The notes: generated by a model not told the origin, from the letters alone. Numbered from the stretch's first letter, positions 11,925 through 23,975 are shown. The stretch: DNA of 64,000 nt from Terebella lapidaria (GCA_949152475.1 OX424562.1:21142209-21206208); one strand, 5' to 3'. Program-made: numbers and translations.

Positions 11925-12715
11925 AGATTAGAGACTAGGAATCAATTGTGGACATATAGGAAATGATATATGCTGAATATTCTCGTGACCTTGAATTTGA
12001 CCTCTGACCTCAATTTCAAGGTCAGAGCACAAAATGGCTGATATCTCGCTTATTGTCGACTCTACAGCTTAGGAATCAATTGTGGACATATAGGAAATGA
12101 TATATGCTGAATATTTTGATGACCTTGAAATTGACTTTTGACCCCATTTTCAAGGTCATAGGACAAAATGGCTAATATCTCGCTTGTTATCGACTTTACA
12201 GCTTAGGAATCAGTTATGAACATATAGGAAATGATATATGCAGATTATTGTCATGACCTTGAATTTGACCTTTGACCTCATTTTCAAGGTCACAGGACAA
12301 AACGGCTCATATCTTGCTCCTCTATTGACTGTATGGCTATCTCACTTATTATCGACCCTACAGCTTAAGAATCAATTGTGGACATATAGGAAATGATATA
12401 TGCTGAATATTCTCGTGACCTTGAGTTTGACCTCTGACCTCATTTTCAAGGTCCAAGGACAAAATGGCTCATATCTTGCTCCTCTATTGACTGTATGGCT
12501 TGGGAATCAATTGTGGACATGGTATAGAAAAGGATATATACTGAATATTTTGATGACCTTGAATTTCACCTTTGCCCCTTCATTTTCAAGGCCACAGCAC
12601 AAAATTGCTAATATCTCGCTGATTATTGAGTTTACAGCTTGGCAATCAACTGTGGACATGATATATGCTTAATGTTATATATGCTGAATATTCTCTTGAC
12701 CTTGAATTCAACCAG
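11925..12715. repeat. ~134-bp minisatellite with nuclear-receptor half-sites
   Basis: About six units share ATCTCGCTTATT.TCGAC, CAATTGTGGACATATAGGAA, TATATGCTGAATATT and a motif block. The block has TGACCTTGA, then TGACCT(C/T)TGACCT, then TCAAGGTCA. The centre is a perfect DR1 element in three units (11998-12010, 12266-12278, 12428-12440). The outer sites form an inverted pair of extended half-sites. It lies inside the hAT element. Confidence 0.85.
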
Positions 12716-13164
12716 TGACCTGGCTAACATCTAAAATATTAATCATTGTCCGGTAACCTATCTTTGGCCCTTGGCCTAATTTTATGAATTGTTGGTGTAG
12801 CACTAATGGACGGAGAGTTGATGCGCGCCAAGCGAAGCGAGGCTGCACGGCAGCCAGTCTGGGGTTTTGGGGAAAATTTTGAAAATAAGTGTTTTCTGAG
12901 CTCATTTAGACAACTTCAGGAAGACTATTGACAGAAAATTTGAAGTTCATGTTAGCACCCACTATTTAGTATTCCACCAAAAATCAGGCACATTCTGGAA
13001 TAGACACTCCATGACATTATACCAAAACAGCTTTATTCAGTCAACATTGGTTATCATAAGAAATATCATATTTCATCAAAGTTTATAGATCCATCGAGAT
13101 TTCACAAGATACACATGATATCCAAAACTATCCAAAAAACAGGAACAAAACCCCAGTTGATTAC

Positions 13165-13426
13165 CTGCAAATCATCTATCCTCAAGAAAGAGTTAATTTT
13201 CGGCACCGAACGAAGCTCTTCTTGTTCCCTGTGTTTGTCCGTGGCAATGTGTTTCTTCACGTCAAACAACCCCCTGTGCGCGACCGAGAATGACACCGAA
13301 CACACCACGCAAAACCCGTAGTTCTCACCAAGTTTTGATTTGGTTATAAAAGGCCACTGCTGTGTGTATTCCACTTTGAACTTCTGTATTAGTCTTTTTT
13401 TTCTTCTTGGGTGGTGTATCTGCCAT
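13165..13426 (-). pseudogene. hAT-like transposase N-terminal zinc-finger exon, frameshifted
   Basis: From ATG at 13426-13424 a lysine-rich start leads into a zinc-finger segment: WPFITKSKLGENYGFC, CVVC, DVKKH and DKH. The CxxC...HxxxxxH pattern fits the BED/TTF-like finger at the start of hAT transposase-derived proteins. The exon ends at a CAG|GTAATC donor (13165). An A8 run (complement of 13395-13402) throws the start out of frame with the finger; seven A would restore it. No second exon was seen. Transposon-borne DNA-binding domain, probably inactive. Confidence 0.68.
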
Positions 13427-14639
13427 TTTCTGCAAGATTTTCAAAAATATTGTAGACACTGACAGTGCGGTGAAGCCGGCCGCAGGCAAAATATTCCTCG
13501 TGCATGAAATTATGTAGTGGATGACATGTGTTTGTCGCACTTCGTCTGACCAGCTGACGTGCATCCCGACATGAAAATTCCATGGAAATACGTAATACAT
13601 TAATCTAGCACTCCGCCTTGCCATGGACATAATGTAAAAACCGCAAAACGTCATCCCTCGTGGGCTGAATCTCACAGCATCTGCCGCCATGTTGTCACGC
13701 GCAAAATTAGGCCACTGGCACCCAATGAACCAATGAGCACTCCGACCGGCATGCATCCTCATGAATATTTATTACCTACCAGCCACCTCACGTGAAAAGT
13801 AATTCACACCCCCCCCCCCCCCCCTCCCCAACTAGATCACTGAGTCATCCATATCACGGCGGGGAAACAGAACGCATGGGAGAATTTTACCAAGTATTGC
13901 GATATTTTCGCGGATTTCCCAATAAATCGTAGTTTTTGAGGGTGATTCGATCAGGAAGTGTAGCAGCGTAGTTTGTTTAAAAAAGCGTAGTTGCTACGCC
14001 AAAATCGTAGCACTTGGCAGGTCTGAATTGAATAATTGATATTACATACGCATAAACGAACAATGCATATCAATATATGAATATGAAAGTTGAATATAGA
14101 ACAGGTGAGTGCTTGAATTGTGAACGGTTTGTAATTATTACTATAATCAGCAATAGTTCGAGCCATTATTCTCTTGATCATAAAACATTCTGTTTTCTGA
14201 GACTAACATGTTGTATGAAAATCGGTGTTTCTCGGTGACAACTCAAAACATGTATACGAAACTAAATACTCGAGTTCTAATAGAAAAGTTCCAATACATT
14301 CCGGGGGGGGGGGGTCGGAAGTGATTTACGTACATGAACATATTCGTGGTGGTACGTAAGGCAGACCCAGACGACACGTCCCATTCTAACATCAAATGGA
14401 AAATTAAAGACTGCATGACGTCCTTAGCCTGGTCATCAACAGAAATCACTGCCAGACTGACATACGAGACTCTGTACTTGGGTCAAGAACATTTAGTAGA
14501 TACCGTCAGAGTGACACGCTCTGTCTGAGCAAATTGGGAGCTTGAGCAGGGTTCATCGTGACAGATGCAAGGCAGATACACTGTCCGGTGTTAATACTTT
14601 AAAGAAAAGGGTATTTTTCTACATTTGATTGTCACAAAA

Positions 14640-15490
14640 TTCTAAATTCTAAGGTTCTGAACAGCGGCCTTGAGGTGGCTGAGTGGTTCGGTGATCGATA
14701 CAGACAATTCTCAACAAAACAACAAACACCGTACTAATATTTCAGTATGTTTTAATAAATTCAACACCTAAATTACACAGATAATTTCTGATACATAGAA
14801 CACAAACACAGGACGGCACAAAACAAGACAAATTGGTATGAATTATTGTAATATACTGGTAGTGTCCACAACTGGACTTATTCGCGCAAAATATGGCAAA
14901 CAACAATTTTCACAGCTTGGATTTACATTGTGCCAAGTTTCACAATGAAAAGGATAACCACTGCAATAAGTAAGTCCCACGAAGTCCAAGACGTTTCCCC
15001 ACGCGGTACGACGCCTGAGCAGACGTCCAGTGAACGGCACCACGACGCAGTCCCACGACGCTTGTAACTACGAGGTCCTACGACGCCTCGCGGGGACGCC
15101 GACGCCACCCGACTCCCAGCGCGTCACGTGAATCACGTAACCCCCCTTGTGTCGACGTGTTAGATGTCAACCCCAGCCTTGATTACGATCCGGGTCCACC
15201 CTAGGAACTAAATTAGAATACCCGTAAACCTACGATATTTTTTATACATAATTATGACAGCACGACACCGCCCACTCAACTACGCTAAAACTACCAGACC
15301 CCCACTGACAGTACTCACAGTGTGCACTCCACGGCAGATTCACAGTTGTCCGACGAAATACAAATTACTTCACATCACCGAATGATGTACCGTTGGCTCC
15401 ACGAGCACACAAATTGAAGTATTAAACACGGCGCTAACCCCAAAAGTAGATGTCTCTCAGACAATAACTGTCGGCCCTCAGTATATAATA
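14640..15490 (-). other. GC-rich LTR-like block
   Basis: GC-rich DNA with repeated ACGACG/GACGCC words (14980-15120) is set in AT-rich surroundings. A TTTAATAAATT stretch at ~14752 and a TATATAATATATA stretch at ~15483 could be poly(A) and TATA elements of a retroelement LTR. No terminal duplication or coding sequence was found. Confidence 0.3.
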
Positions 15491-15679
15491 TATAGTGGTA
15501 CAGTGTATAAAATGGTACATCTTATGCTACTGTCAAAGTTGATACCTTTATTCGTAATAATTGGCATAAACAATTATGCAGTTATTTGCTGATACACTGC
15601 AGATCAATGTATATGTATTACTGATAAAACATGGCGACATAAAAATGCTTATTTCTATGAGGTACTTACTTTTCAAGGA

Positions 15680-15785
15680 ATGAGTTAATATGTCGTATGT
15701 ATGAGTTAGTATTTCATACATATTTTGTTATCTCATACGTATGAATCAGTATCTCTGACGCATGACTTATTATTTGTATGAGTTG
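15680..15785. repeat. Degenerate ~22-bp tandem repeat with ATACGTAT
   Basis: About five units of the form TATGAGTTAGTATTTCATAC occur in a row; several centre on the palindrome TACGTA or its variants. Confidence 0.6.
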
Positions 15786-16344
15786 GACAACAATAACTTT
15801 ATTCACTTGTGGAACGAAGGTAGCATACTTTCCCTCAAAACAGTGCAGGTTTTAGGAAGTCTTACGGAGCAACACATCAGATACTACATATGTGAGTATC
15901 ACGCCTCTCGTCAGATCTAGTGTCTATCCAGTATCCACGTTATCCAGCCAAAGCCTAAACAATTCCATCTAGTATAACAGTTACAGTGGAAACACCCATA
16001 CTGCCTGCCATACTTTCCATTCCCAATGACACCAGTCTAATTTGGGATACACTTGTGTTATACTTGTCATGTTCAGAACTCCATATTCTACTAGCAATGT
16101 AGTAATAAATATCACCAGATTGGCAAGAAACCCTTCTCTTCTTCATTTCGAAGAGCTGTTGATAGTATTCCTATAACTCTCCCTCACACACATTTGAGAG
16201 CAATTTTTCATTCCACCCTTGAATTGATCATAACAACTAAATTTGTAGAGTTCGCGATGTTGCTCAAACTCAATATATCGGTGAGTACTATAACCATATT
16301 GAACTTTACCACAAACAACATTCAAAGTGACACCATGGTCACGT

Positions 16345-16600
16345 CCTTTCTATGGAGCAGAATTGGGGCCAAAATTAATGACATGTTATATTTTGCTATA
16401 TTAAATTTTACCTTGAGATCATAGATTGCTAAACTATCAATTAAAGACATGTAAACTTCAGATTGTAGAAAACACATACAACAATAAGCACATTCTCTGT
16501 TTAAAACTGTATCATTTAAACTTTAATGTTTAAACATTTCAAAAATGAACTACCCATATGTGTGAAGAAAGGAAAATAAAATTTATATTTCATTGTTCAA
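16345..16600 (+). mobile_element. LINE 3' tail, plus orientation
   Basis: A GTCACGTCC..TCTATGGAGCAGAATTGGGGCC start reads FLWSRIGAK, reminiscent of LINE RT C-termini. It is followed by an AT-rich tail with CTAAACTATCAATT and CTTCAGATTGTAGAAA. The same tail is found reverse-complemented at 21610-21870. Confidence 0.55.
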
Positions 16601-16734
16601 TTCAGTAAAATGCAAAGAAAACTTTATATAACTTGTTTTCTTCTTCCGTATTTCAACACCTTACATGTATATAATTCAGGTTTTGTCATTTACCCATTGC
16701 TAATTCCGCATTCACAAATCTATCTTTTGTATTT

Positions 16735-16835
16735 CAAAAGTTCGTGTTTGAAAGTTCATGTTTGAAAGTTCGTATTTGGAAGTCTTGAAGTATGTCACGA
16801 AGTATGTCATGAAGTATGTTGCGAAGTATGTTAGA
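16735..16835. repeat. Compound microsatellite, 14-bp and 12-bp units
   Basis: Three units of AAAGTTCGTGTTTG-like 14-mers are followed by four units of AAGTATGTCACG-like 12-mers. The second unit resembles a shortened version of the first. Confidence 0.75.
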
Positions 16836-16995
16836 GGAGTGTGAAACTAAATGCCCCCCTGATGCGGCGTCCCTGCCGGCGCAAAGACTCCTGGCTGGTG
16901 TCTGCACAGCCGACTTCGACAAAACTTTCATGTTGTACCCATCTACCAGCCGTTTTTACTCCGCCAAAAGATTTTTAATGAAGAGAAAAGTAACG
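16828..16995 (+). CDS. Possible first coding exon of an unknown gene
   Basis: ATG at 16828 opens 56 codons in a locally GC-rich stretch, starting MLEECETKCPPDAASLPAQ and ending just before a strong donor ACG|GTGAGT at 16995/16996. No family is recognised and no second exon was found. It begins inside a microsatellite, which lowers confidence. Confidence 0.25.
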
Positions 16996-17136
16996 GTGAG
17001 TTCTCTTTTTCAAGTTTTCGAAGTACACAATCAATTTATTTTGTTGAATTTAATCTCCGAAATGTGGTGTTTGGGCGATAATTAGGGCTCATAGGCTTGT
17101 AATCGGCGAAGACGAAAACGAAGCAAACGCCCGTCT

Positions 17137-18408
17137 TCACGGTGGCTAGGCGTTACGCGTTATTCAGGGAGTGCCGCGTAAAATCATGAGTATTACGCGT
17201 TATTCGTGAGGAAATGGCAGCCTCTGGTTGACTTCTAGCAGGAAATACATAAAATTTCTCTAATTTTACCGTTTTGAAATGTCGGATTTGGTTTTGCACG
17301 GAACATTATTCATGATTGTTGTTGAGAGTTTAAATTAAATAAATGAGCCAGTGTAGCGATATCTTCGGCTGTACAATATCTGACAATGTTGCTTCGACAG
17401 CCACTCTCCTCGGTTTTGGGGTTGAAAAATGTTACATATCGGCATTATTGTGAAGTGAATAGAATGAGAGTTCTATAATATTGATATTATGGGCTTCACG
17501 TGTGCCTGTCTTGAAAATGTTTCAGAATGGTCGAAAGCGCCACGAATCTAGGTTGAATGTGTCATTTGTTTATTTGCTATACTTTACGCGATTTGTGTGA
17601 GGGCATTACGCATATGTGAATGAGTAAATATTTTGTTGAGGTTGGGATATTTCTTTTTTTAATGTGAATTTTTCTCCAGTTTTTACTGCTCAATTGATGG
17701 GATAAATTCAAGTTCAAGGGATAATGTTTTCACTTGGTGAGATTTTGTGTAAAAGACACGAAAAGCTCTCAGTATTGTCAATTTCAGATTTATGAAAATT
17801 GGGAGGAACATATGGAGGATAACGATAAGTGAGAAGTATCATCTTTGGAACATGTACAGCCTCAAATCATACTTAAAAATATTTGTGTATGCATTGCCAC
17901 CTCGACCATCCCCGACAACGCTCACATGTTTCCTCATGCTGTAACGCGTGTTTAGATTTTCGCCCTCAGGCTGATACGCGCAAACCATAAAAAGCTTCTC
18001 ACTTCATAAAATACTCGATAAAAACAACTGGTTGCATGATGTAACAATAAAGGAAGATTTCTGCGAGCATTCCATGATTTACCAACATGCACTTTGTTGG
18101 TTTCAATTGACAGCCGATGATATTTCACTAACAAGTCGCAAGCGTGCGGGTGATGTCACGAACTGTGTGTCCATTTTCGTAGATATAACGATGTATGCAA
18201 GTAATTCATAGTATCATACGTGATGTTTGCTCATTGGGATGTTCCGTGGATACGAAATTTTAGGAAGTAAATGAACATTTTCACGAAGTCACCTCATTTG
18301 AAATGGGGACCTATGTCGTTTCCTGTGCAATTTCCTCACGAATAACGCGTAATACTCACGATTTTACGCGGTACTCCCTGAATAACGCGTAACGCATAGC
18401 CACCGTGA
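17137..18408. mobile_element. 1.27-kb DNA element with ~75-bp inverted ends
   Basis: Ends TCACGGTGGC...GCCACCGTGA pair for about 75 bases with only a few mismatches. TCT at 17134-17136 and 18409-18411 looks like a 3-bp target duplication. The ends repeat TTACGCGTTATTC, so ACGCGT occurs twice per end. No transposase was seen. A 3-bp duplication and CAC start could fit CACTA or another 3-bp family; unassigned. Confidence 0.88.
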
Positions 18409-18529
18409 TCTTGTGCCCATTATGTACAGATCCATTCTGTAGATTTTGAAAATAAAATACTACTATTCGTTTATCCATGTACTAGTTGTAACGTTTGACG
18501 CTCACAGCACACAGGGTGCACGTGGCCGG

Positions 18530-19100
18530 TGTCGTAATTACTAGAACTACAACCAGGTAACAGTCTGTCCAGACGAGTCCGGCCGATCATAGATCTACAT
18601 CACATCATAACACATCATTATCAACATCATCACATACAACATATACATTATTGTGGTAATGTTGCCGTATGCAGAGCCTCAGATGCCATGGGAGCGGCAC
18701 CACAGAACTCGCACACGTGGGCATGTTGCTGGCCGGCCTCGCCGACGGCACTGCCACAGGGTTGGAACCCTGGACAGCCCGACGGTCTGCCAGAGCCTGT
18801 GTCACACCATCCCAGGGCGAGAGACCGGTGATCACAGGGCCCCGAATCATCACGGTCTCCCTCCTGGGCCCCCTATGGGAATCGTCCCGAGGGCCCCCGC
18901 GGGCCTTAGCCAGTGAGTACGGACATAGAGCTCATGCCCGAGCCCTCCGTCGTCCTCTCGCCTTGCCAGCACTGAGACAACTCCACTGAACAAGACGGCT
19001 TCAGAGTATTTATAACTCTTAAATAAACGAGACACGAGTGATGACGTAAGGCCATTGTTACAGTACAATGGAACGAGAGGATTAGAGGGCGTTGCTATGT
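18530..19100 (-). other. GC-rich promoter-like block, possible solo LTR
   Basis: On the minus strand TTATAAATA at ~19008-19016 is followed ~25 bases later by TTCAGTGG, resembling a TATA box and start site. GC-rich DNA follows with no long homologous coding reading. The open frames here (for example 18850-19263 minus) match no family I know. A solo LTR would fit, but its ends are not defined. Confidence 0.3.
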
Positions 19101-19263
19101 AGCGCACGTGCTTCGAATACGAAGCGGCCAAAACAAGAGTAGTGTTTACAAAAATCTCCTTTGGCCGTGATCTTTGGGTGAAATCGCCACATAGTAATAG
19201 CCTATAAATATACATTTCTACTGGATATTTCTTCCACTTTTCAGGTGCAAGTGGGGGCGCCAT

Positions 19264-20784
19264 TGGGTGGTTTAACTGCCATTGATGATTTTTGACAGGT
19301 GAATTACAAATTGTTAAAGTTTATCATCCAAGATATTCTGCATTTTTGTTATATAAATATAATAAAATGATCAAGTTATGACCTGATAGTTGCATACATG
19401 TGTATTGGAATTCAACATGTTTCTTTCAAATTTTTGTTAGGTGATGACTGATGTTATGGCCTGAAGTCAAGATAATCGACTGACTGGAATCAGCATCAAG
19501 ACTCAAGATCACAGGCGAACTGAAGGAGGCATGGCTCCTGATCGAAGGCTGACTGAAAGGGGGTGACACTCGAGATGTTGTCTTCAACATCTTGAACTTT
19601 GAGCTGATAGTGTGATAAATAATGAGTTTGGTAGTAAAAATGTGAATGCATACCCGGTATGTACTTGGTATGATGAAGTATGTTTTGTTCATGTTCAGAA
19701 GCATTCCCTATGTAGTACATGTATAGGATTTGATGCTCAATGATGGTTTCACAAAGTTTTAAAGTTGAAATTTTCCAAGAACTTATATACACATTGATCA
19801 CATTCATAACAGACTAATATGTTTGTGATATACCTGATTCAAACAATATATCTATTACAGACAATGTATTCAGTGCAGAAGCACATTTAAATTGCTATTT
19901 TGGACTTCCTGAATTTCCAAGCTGTGTTAGCAGCGAGCTTAGACATGTATGTGTGTCAGTCCTGCATGGTCTGTGAAATTTATATCTAGTTTGGTTCATT
20001 TAATAACATAAGCACAGTAATTTATCATTTTCTGATAAACAATTTTTTACGAATATGTGGTCAAGGCATTTATACATGTACTAGTATTTGTAGGATGAAT
20101 ATAATTTCATTCGTGTTCAGCTATTTACTGTACTTCAGTTCTGCTGGCCTCAGTTGTCTGTAACCTACCTTGTATGATTTATTTGTGTAGGAGTTAGCTT
20201 GTTAATTGATAATATTGAAGTTTAACTGAATTTTGAAAATATATTCTATTTTTATAATGTACTGATATTATTGCTCGTCTTCTTGAGTCTAACTGTGGAA
20301 TAAACATCTTTACACGGTCCATCGCAAGGGTTATTTGTCATAAATATTGTCTTTGTTGTGGTAAACACACAATTTTTGGTGATTCTAACTCATCACAAAA
20401 CTTTTAGTATGTTCTTGCACATGATATTTTCCCCTAAATTATGATTTTGAAAAAAAATAAACCAATCCCAATGAGTGACCATATTTATGTGCCATCTTAT
20501 CACCATTATGTGCATAGAATCCAGAATATATATATTTCCGCGAAACTAACAAAAACAACTTGTCGTGTACTTGCGGTTGTTGTTGTTGTTGATATACAAT
20601 AAAATTAGATGTCTCCAAAGCTTTTTTCAAATAGTATTGCAAAAATGAAATGAATAAAGGAATGGACATGACATGAATGGACATGACAAAATAGGAAGAA
20701 ACACACACGTAACTTGCATAACTTACAATGATATAATAATTTTTAAATATGTTTTGGATGTAGGAAATATATGCCTAGTTATTG
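19264..20784. other. AT-rich intergenic, no feature seen
   Basis: Only a short GTT microsatellite near 20577 stands out. Confidence 0.5.
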
Positions 20785-20803
20785 TCCGGGCCCCGGGCCC
20801 GGA
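20785..20803. repeat. Perfect 8-bp-arm GC palindrome
   Basis: TCCGGGCC, CCG, GGCCCGGA: an isolated GC-only hairpin in AT-rich DNA, next to a more GC-rich 250-base stretch with no gene call. Confidence 0.6.
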
Positions 20804-21609
20804 TATACTAAAAACGCACTAATTTCAGCTGGTTCCGTTTTGCGAGGTCTCCCGCAGTGACGGACAGGGAGTGATTCCACGGTGGACATACGTTGCGCGC
20901 TATTGTGCGGGCTTCCCCGTAATTTCACTATGCTATGAACTGCAGTTCACAATGTCTCATGTCAGATGTCAGGGATGTTTGTGTGGTACAGCGGGGGTCG
21001 CAAATATTGTCACTCTGTTTGCCCAGGCAGTGATTTTTTGCACGCGCTGATATAGGCCTAACGCTGATGTAATAGAATCATATTAGAATCGCACTAAGAA
21101 TAGGATATAGGCATATGCGCATAAAAAAAAACTGGAGTGAAGACTCGAGCACTGGGGAATAATAGGCGAGATATTAATCTACTTCATAAATAAAAAAAAA
21201 CAGCAAAACATTTTCTCCGGACATATTCTTAACACTTTCCATTCCTACTATTCTGTAGCTTGTTCCCATTCACAAACACTATCATCAGCATGATGCATAC
21301 CGATAGGCGTTCAAGTTCCCCCCCCCCCACCCCCCCGCGAGTGAACCGTCTTGCACGGGTGTGTGGGTGGCATGGCGTGAGGGAGTATTCGGTTTCACAT
21401 TAACAAAACTCATATCGCTTCACGCGCCCTCTGTTCCACATGCGAGAGTCATTTGTAGACTGTCCAACACGAACTTCAAAATGTCAAAATGCAGAAGATA
21501 GATTTCTGAATGCCGAATTGTCAATGGATGAATGACAGAACGTGAATCAGAAACATATAAACTATAGAACTACGTAAGGAGAAAACCACTTATTTAAAGT
21601 GTTGTTTTT

Positions 21610-21870
21610 TATTGTATTTTACTGAATCATAGACTATTAAAATATAAATTTTATTTTCCTTTCTTCACATATATGGTTTGTTGATTTTGACGAAAAAGTT
21701 TAAATATTAGAGTTTTAAACAAATAATGTACCTATTGTTGTTTGTGCTTTCTACAATCTGAAGTTCACATGTCTACAATTGATAGTTTAGCTTTCTATAA
21801 TCTCGAGATAAAAATTGAATATAGCAAAATATGACATGTCATTAATTTTGGCCCCAATTCTGCTCCATAC
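21610..21870 (-). mobile_element. LINE 3' tail, minus orientation
   Basis: Reverse complement of 16345-16600 with scattered differences (ATGGAGCAGAATTGGGGCC, CTAAACTATCAATT, CTTCAGATTGTAGAAA). Two insertions of one family in opposite orientation is the simplest reading. Confidence 0.6.
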
Positions 21871-22144
21871 CTTTCAGCTCAGAAAAAATGCACTTCACAC
21901 AGGTAACAACATATTTGAAAAATATAAGAGCCATGGCATGTTTATCATGTGTCGCCTATCAACTTGTTTTGATCTATCCACCGTGAAACGATTTAATGAT
22001 ATACCATTAACCGTCCAAAACGTTGAGACCCTTGAAACATTTCGCAACAAACAAAATAAAAAACGGAATTTCCGTCTGCAGTATGCCCCAAGATCGCCAC
22101 AACATGTTTGCGGGGTGAGGGGGGGGGGGCATTTAAAATGTTGA
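21871..22144 (+). pseudogene. Possible LINE-type protein remnant
   Basis: The frame reads STVKRFNDIPLTVQNVETLE and FRNKQNK, vaguely like the WNxLPxxI...SLxxFK ending of LINE reverse transcriptases. It ends in a poly(G) stretch. It is next to a LINE tail of the other strand. Weak. Confidence 0.25.
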
Positions 22145-22938
22145 TATCATATACATTTCCAAAGAGATTGTAGTAGAAGTTCGGTATTGATGTTAGTTGT
22201 TGATATCCATCTCAGTAGGCGGCCTGTAAACAGAAAGCAGATTTGATGTTAGAATCGCCTTTGCAGTAGTGAAGAATCGGCCTTGTTGTTTGTCTTCTTA
22301 GATATTCCAAAGAAATGGTACGTGCACACAGTGTCTTATGGCTTGTTTCATGCAAATGATGAGTTATTTGGTCACATACATGTATGACATACTGAGTGCA
22401 AGACAGAGGACAACTGACAACGAAATATTTCATTTTTTTAAAGGATAGTCAAAAATTTTGTCGTTTATTCCTCACTTTCTCCGTGAGTGATCGGTGCTCT
22501 GCAATTTCTACATGAACATGGAAGGTTTCCCCCTACATAATAAACCATATATTGTTCGCTTATTAGAACAATATATAATAACCTTATATTGTGGTATTAA
22601 TAATTATGGTTATCAAGTTTCCTGCCTCAGAATCGGCAAACAATCCTCTCTTGTAATGTGTCAGTGTGCAGTTCCAGTAGGAAGCACGGATGCTCCTAAA
22701 TTGATTGATGTCATATCCGTTTGCTGTCGCTTTTCATTGTGATAGCCATCCGACCAACTTTCCTCACCCATGCAGTCGTAGCCAGGATCATTAGGCCGAG
22801 TAGTGAGAGAATAAAGGGACATAACCTCGGGCAGCTATGAAGGCGAACATTGATCATCCACTTAAAGCTGTAACTGTGTTATAAATAGATAAACGACCAT
22901 GTAAAAAAATATTATGATAACGACCACGATCTTCCCCG

Positions 22939-23091
22939 ATGGATAAACCGAACGCAAAACCCCAGAACCACGCGTTGTTTGTTTTGCTTTGCATGTGGAC
23001 GGTTCTATGCACTGGCGCGAGTCAGGCCGCCCACGACAGAGGCCAGAGGCAGTCGGCTGTAACGGCGAAGTGGTATAAAGCCATTCTTGCA
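22939..23091 (+). CDS. Possible first exon of a secreted protein or peptide precursor
   Basis: ATG at 22939 opens a frame with a credible signal peptide: HALFVLLCMWTVLCTGASQA, cleavage expected after residue 30. The stretch is GC-richer than its surroundings, like the receptor exons. A TTATAAATAG box lies ~60 bases upstream (22879). At 23091 a GCA|GTATGT donor-like site would end the exon in phase 0; unspliced, the frame runs to 23174. No mature peptide or family is recognised, and no downstream exon was identified. An overlapping minus-strand frame is the main competing reading. Confidence 0.35.
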
Positions 23092-23714
23092 GTATGTGTC
23101 GATGATCATTTGACATGTTCCCCACAGCACAAATGTCAGAGAACACACAAACTGCAAAGTATAATTGCATAATATCCAAACGTGCACACAATTACTCATA
23201 TAATCAGGGCTACATATTTCCCTCCTAGCCGTAATGCATATTATCTATTGGTGTGACGAACTTGTATAGTTTCAAGTAATTCACGTGCATAGATATCTCC
23301 CAGTAATGTAGCCACATCCACAGAAAACTTATCATACATATTTGTACACAACATACAAACAGGCTGTGTGACCTGGTAAATTTTGTACTCATATACTGTT
23401 AAGCAGTGCTCAGTCATTGTATGCTATAATACTAACCTAGAATACATGCCAATAGGTGCATACATGTAACATAACATGTACAATTGGACAGACTATCAAG
23501 TTTGACGCTAGCAATGTTATATGATTACAAAATATTCGGTCAGAGATGTCACCCATCCTTTTACACCCTACATTCAAGCAATATGCTATTACCGCTGAAA
23601 TATAGATATACACATAATGGAATGCATTACATACGGACATTGAGGACGATATGTATGCCTCCTTGGTCTATTGATTATGCCACACTGTAGGTACTTGTAC
23701 TTGGGGTAAGGGGG

Positions 23715-23975
23715 CGCCATAACTCGATGATATGCCCCCTAGACAGAAACCCGGGATCGGGGAAATCCCCTACTCTTTACGATAAATCCCAAGGGATCTT
23801 TTAGGTGCCAGATACCATAGACAGTCTCTGACACCATCCGGCCTTTGTTTTTACCGCCAGTCGGGCTGCACTGGCGTGGGAGGTTTTCAGGCACAAGTGG
23901 CGCTGAGCAGACTCGAACCCACGACCTGTAGATCATGGGCCGAGCGCTCTGCCACTGCACCATCCCGCCCCCCGC
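23715..23975 (-). mobile_element. tRNA-derived SINE
   Basis: Read on the minus strand, an A box (TGGTGCAGTGG) and a B box (GGTTCGAGTCT) lie at tRNA-like spacing near 23960 and 23915. The 5' and 3' ends of the tRNA-like part do not pair as an acceptor stem, so it is not a functional tRNA. A ~180-base body follows, with GGCACCTAAAAGATCCCTTG, ending near 23715. Confidence 0.75.

Larger units (their letters stand above)
11471..14025. mobile_element. hAT-type DNA transposon, degenerate
   Basis: Terminal inverted repeats CAGACCTGCCAAGT (11471-11484) and its complement (14012-14025) bound ~2.55 kb. AGAATAAT precedes the left end, and TGAATAAT lies 3 bases beyond the right end (7 of 8 alike), suggesting a decayed 8-bp target duplication. 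The right subterminal zone repeats GCGTAG/CTACGC words. A hAT-like zinc-finger exon (13165-13426, minus) lies inside, plus a minisatellite. The transposase catalytic domain was not found. Confidence 0.7.

Noticed and set aside
13325..13762. 145-codon minus frame
   Set aside because: Only its last part overlaps the hAT zinc-finger start, in the wrong frame; the rest has no motif.
18850..19263. 137-codon minus frame
   Set aside because: GC-rich chance frame across a promoter-like block; composition and content match no family.
23895..23972. tRNA gene on the minus strand
   Set aside because: A and B boxes are present but the acceptor stem does not pair and a SINE body follows.
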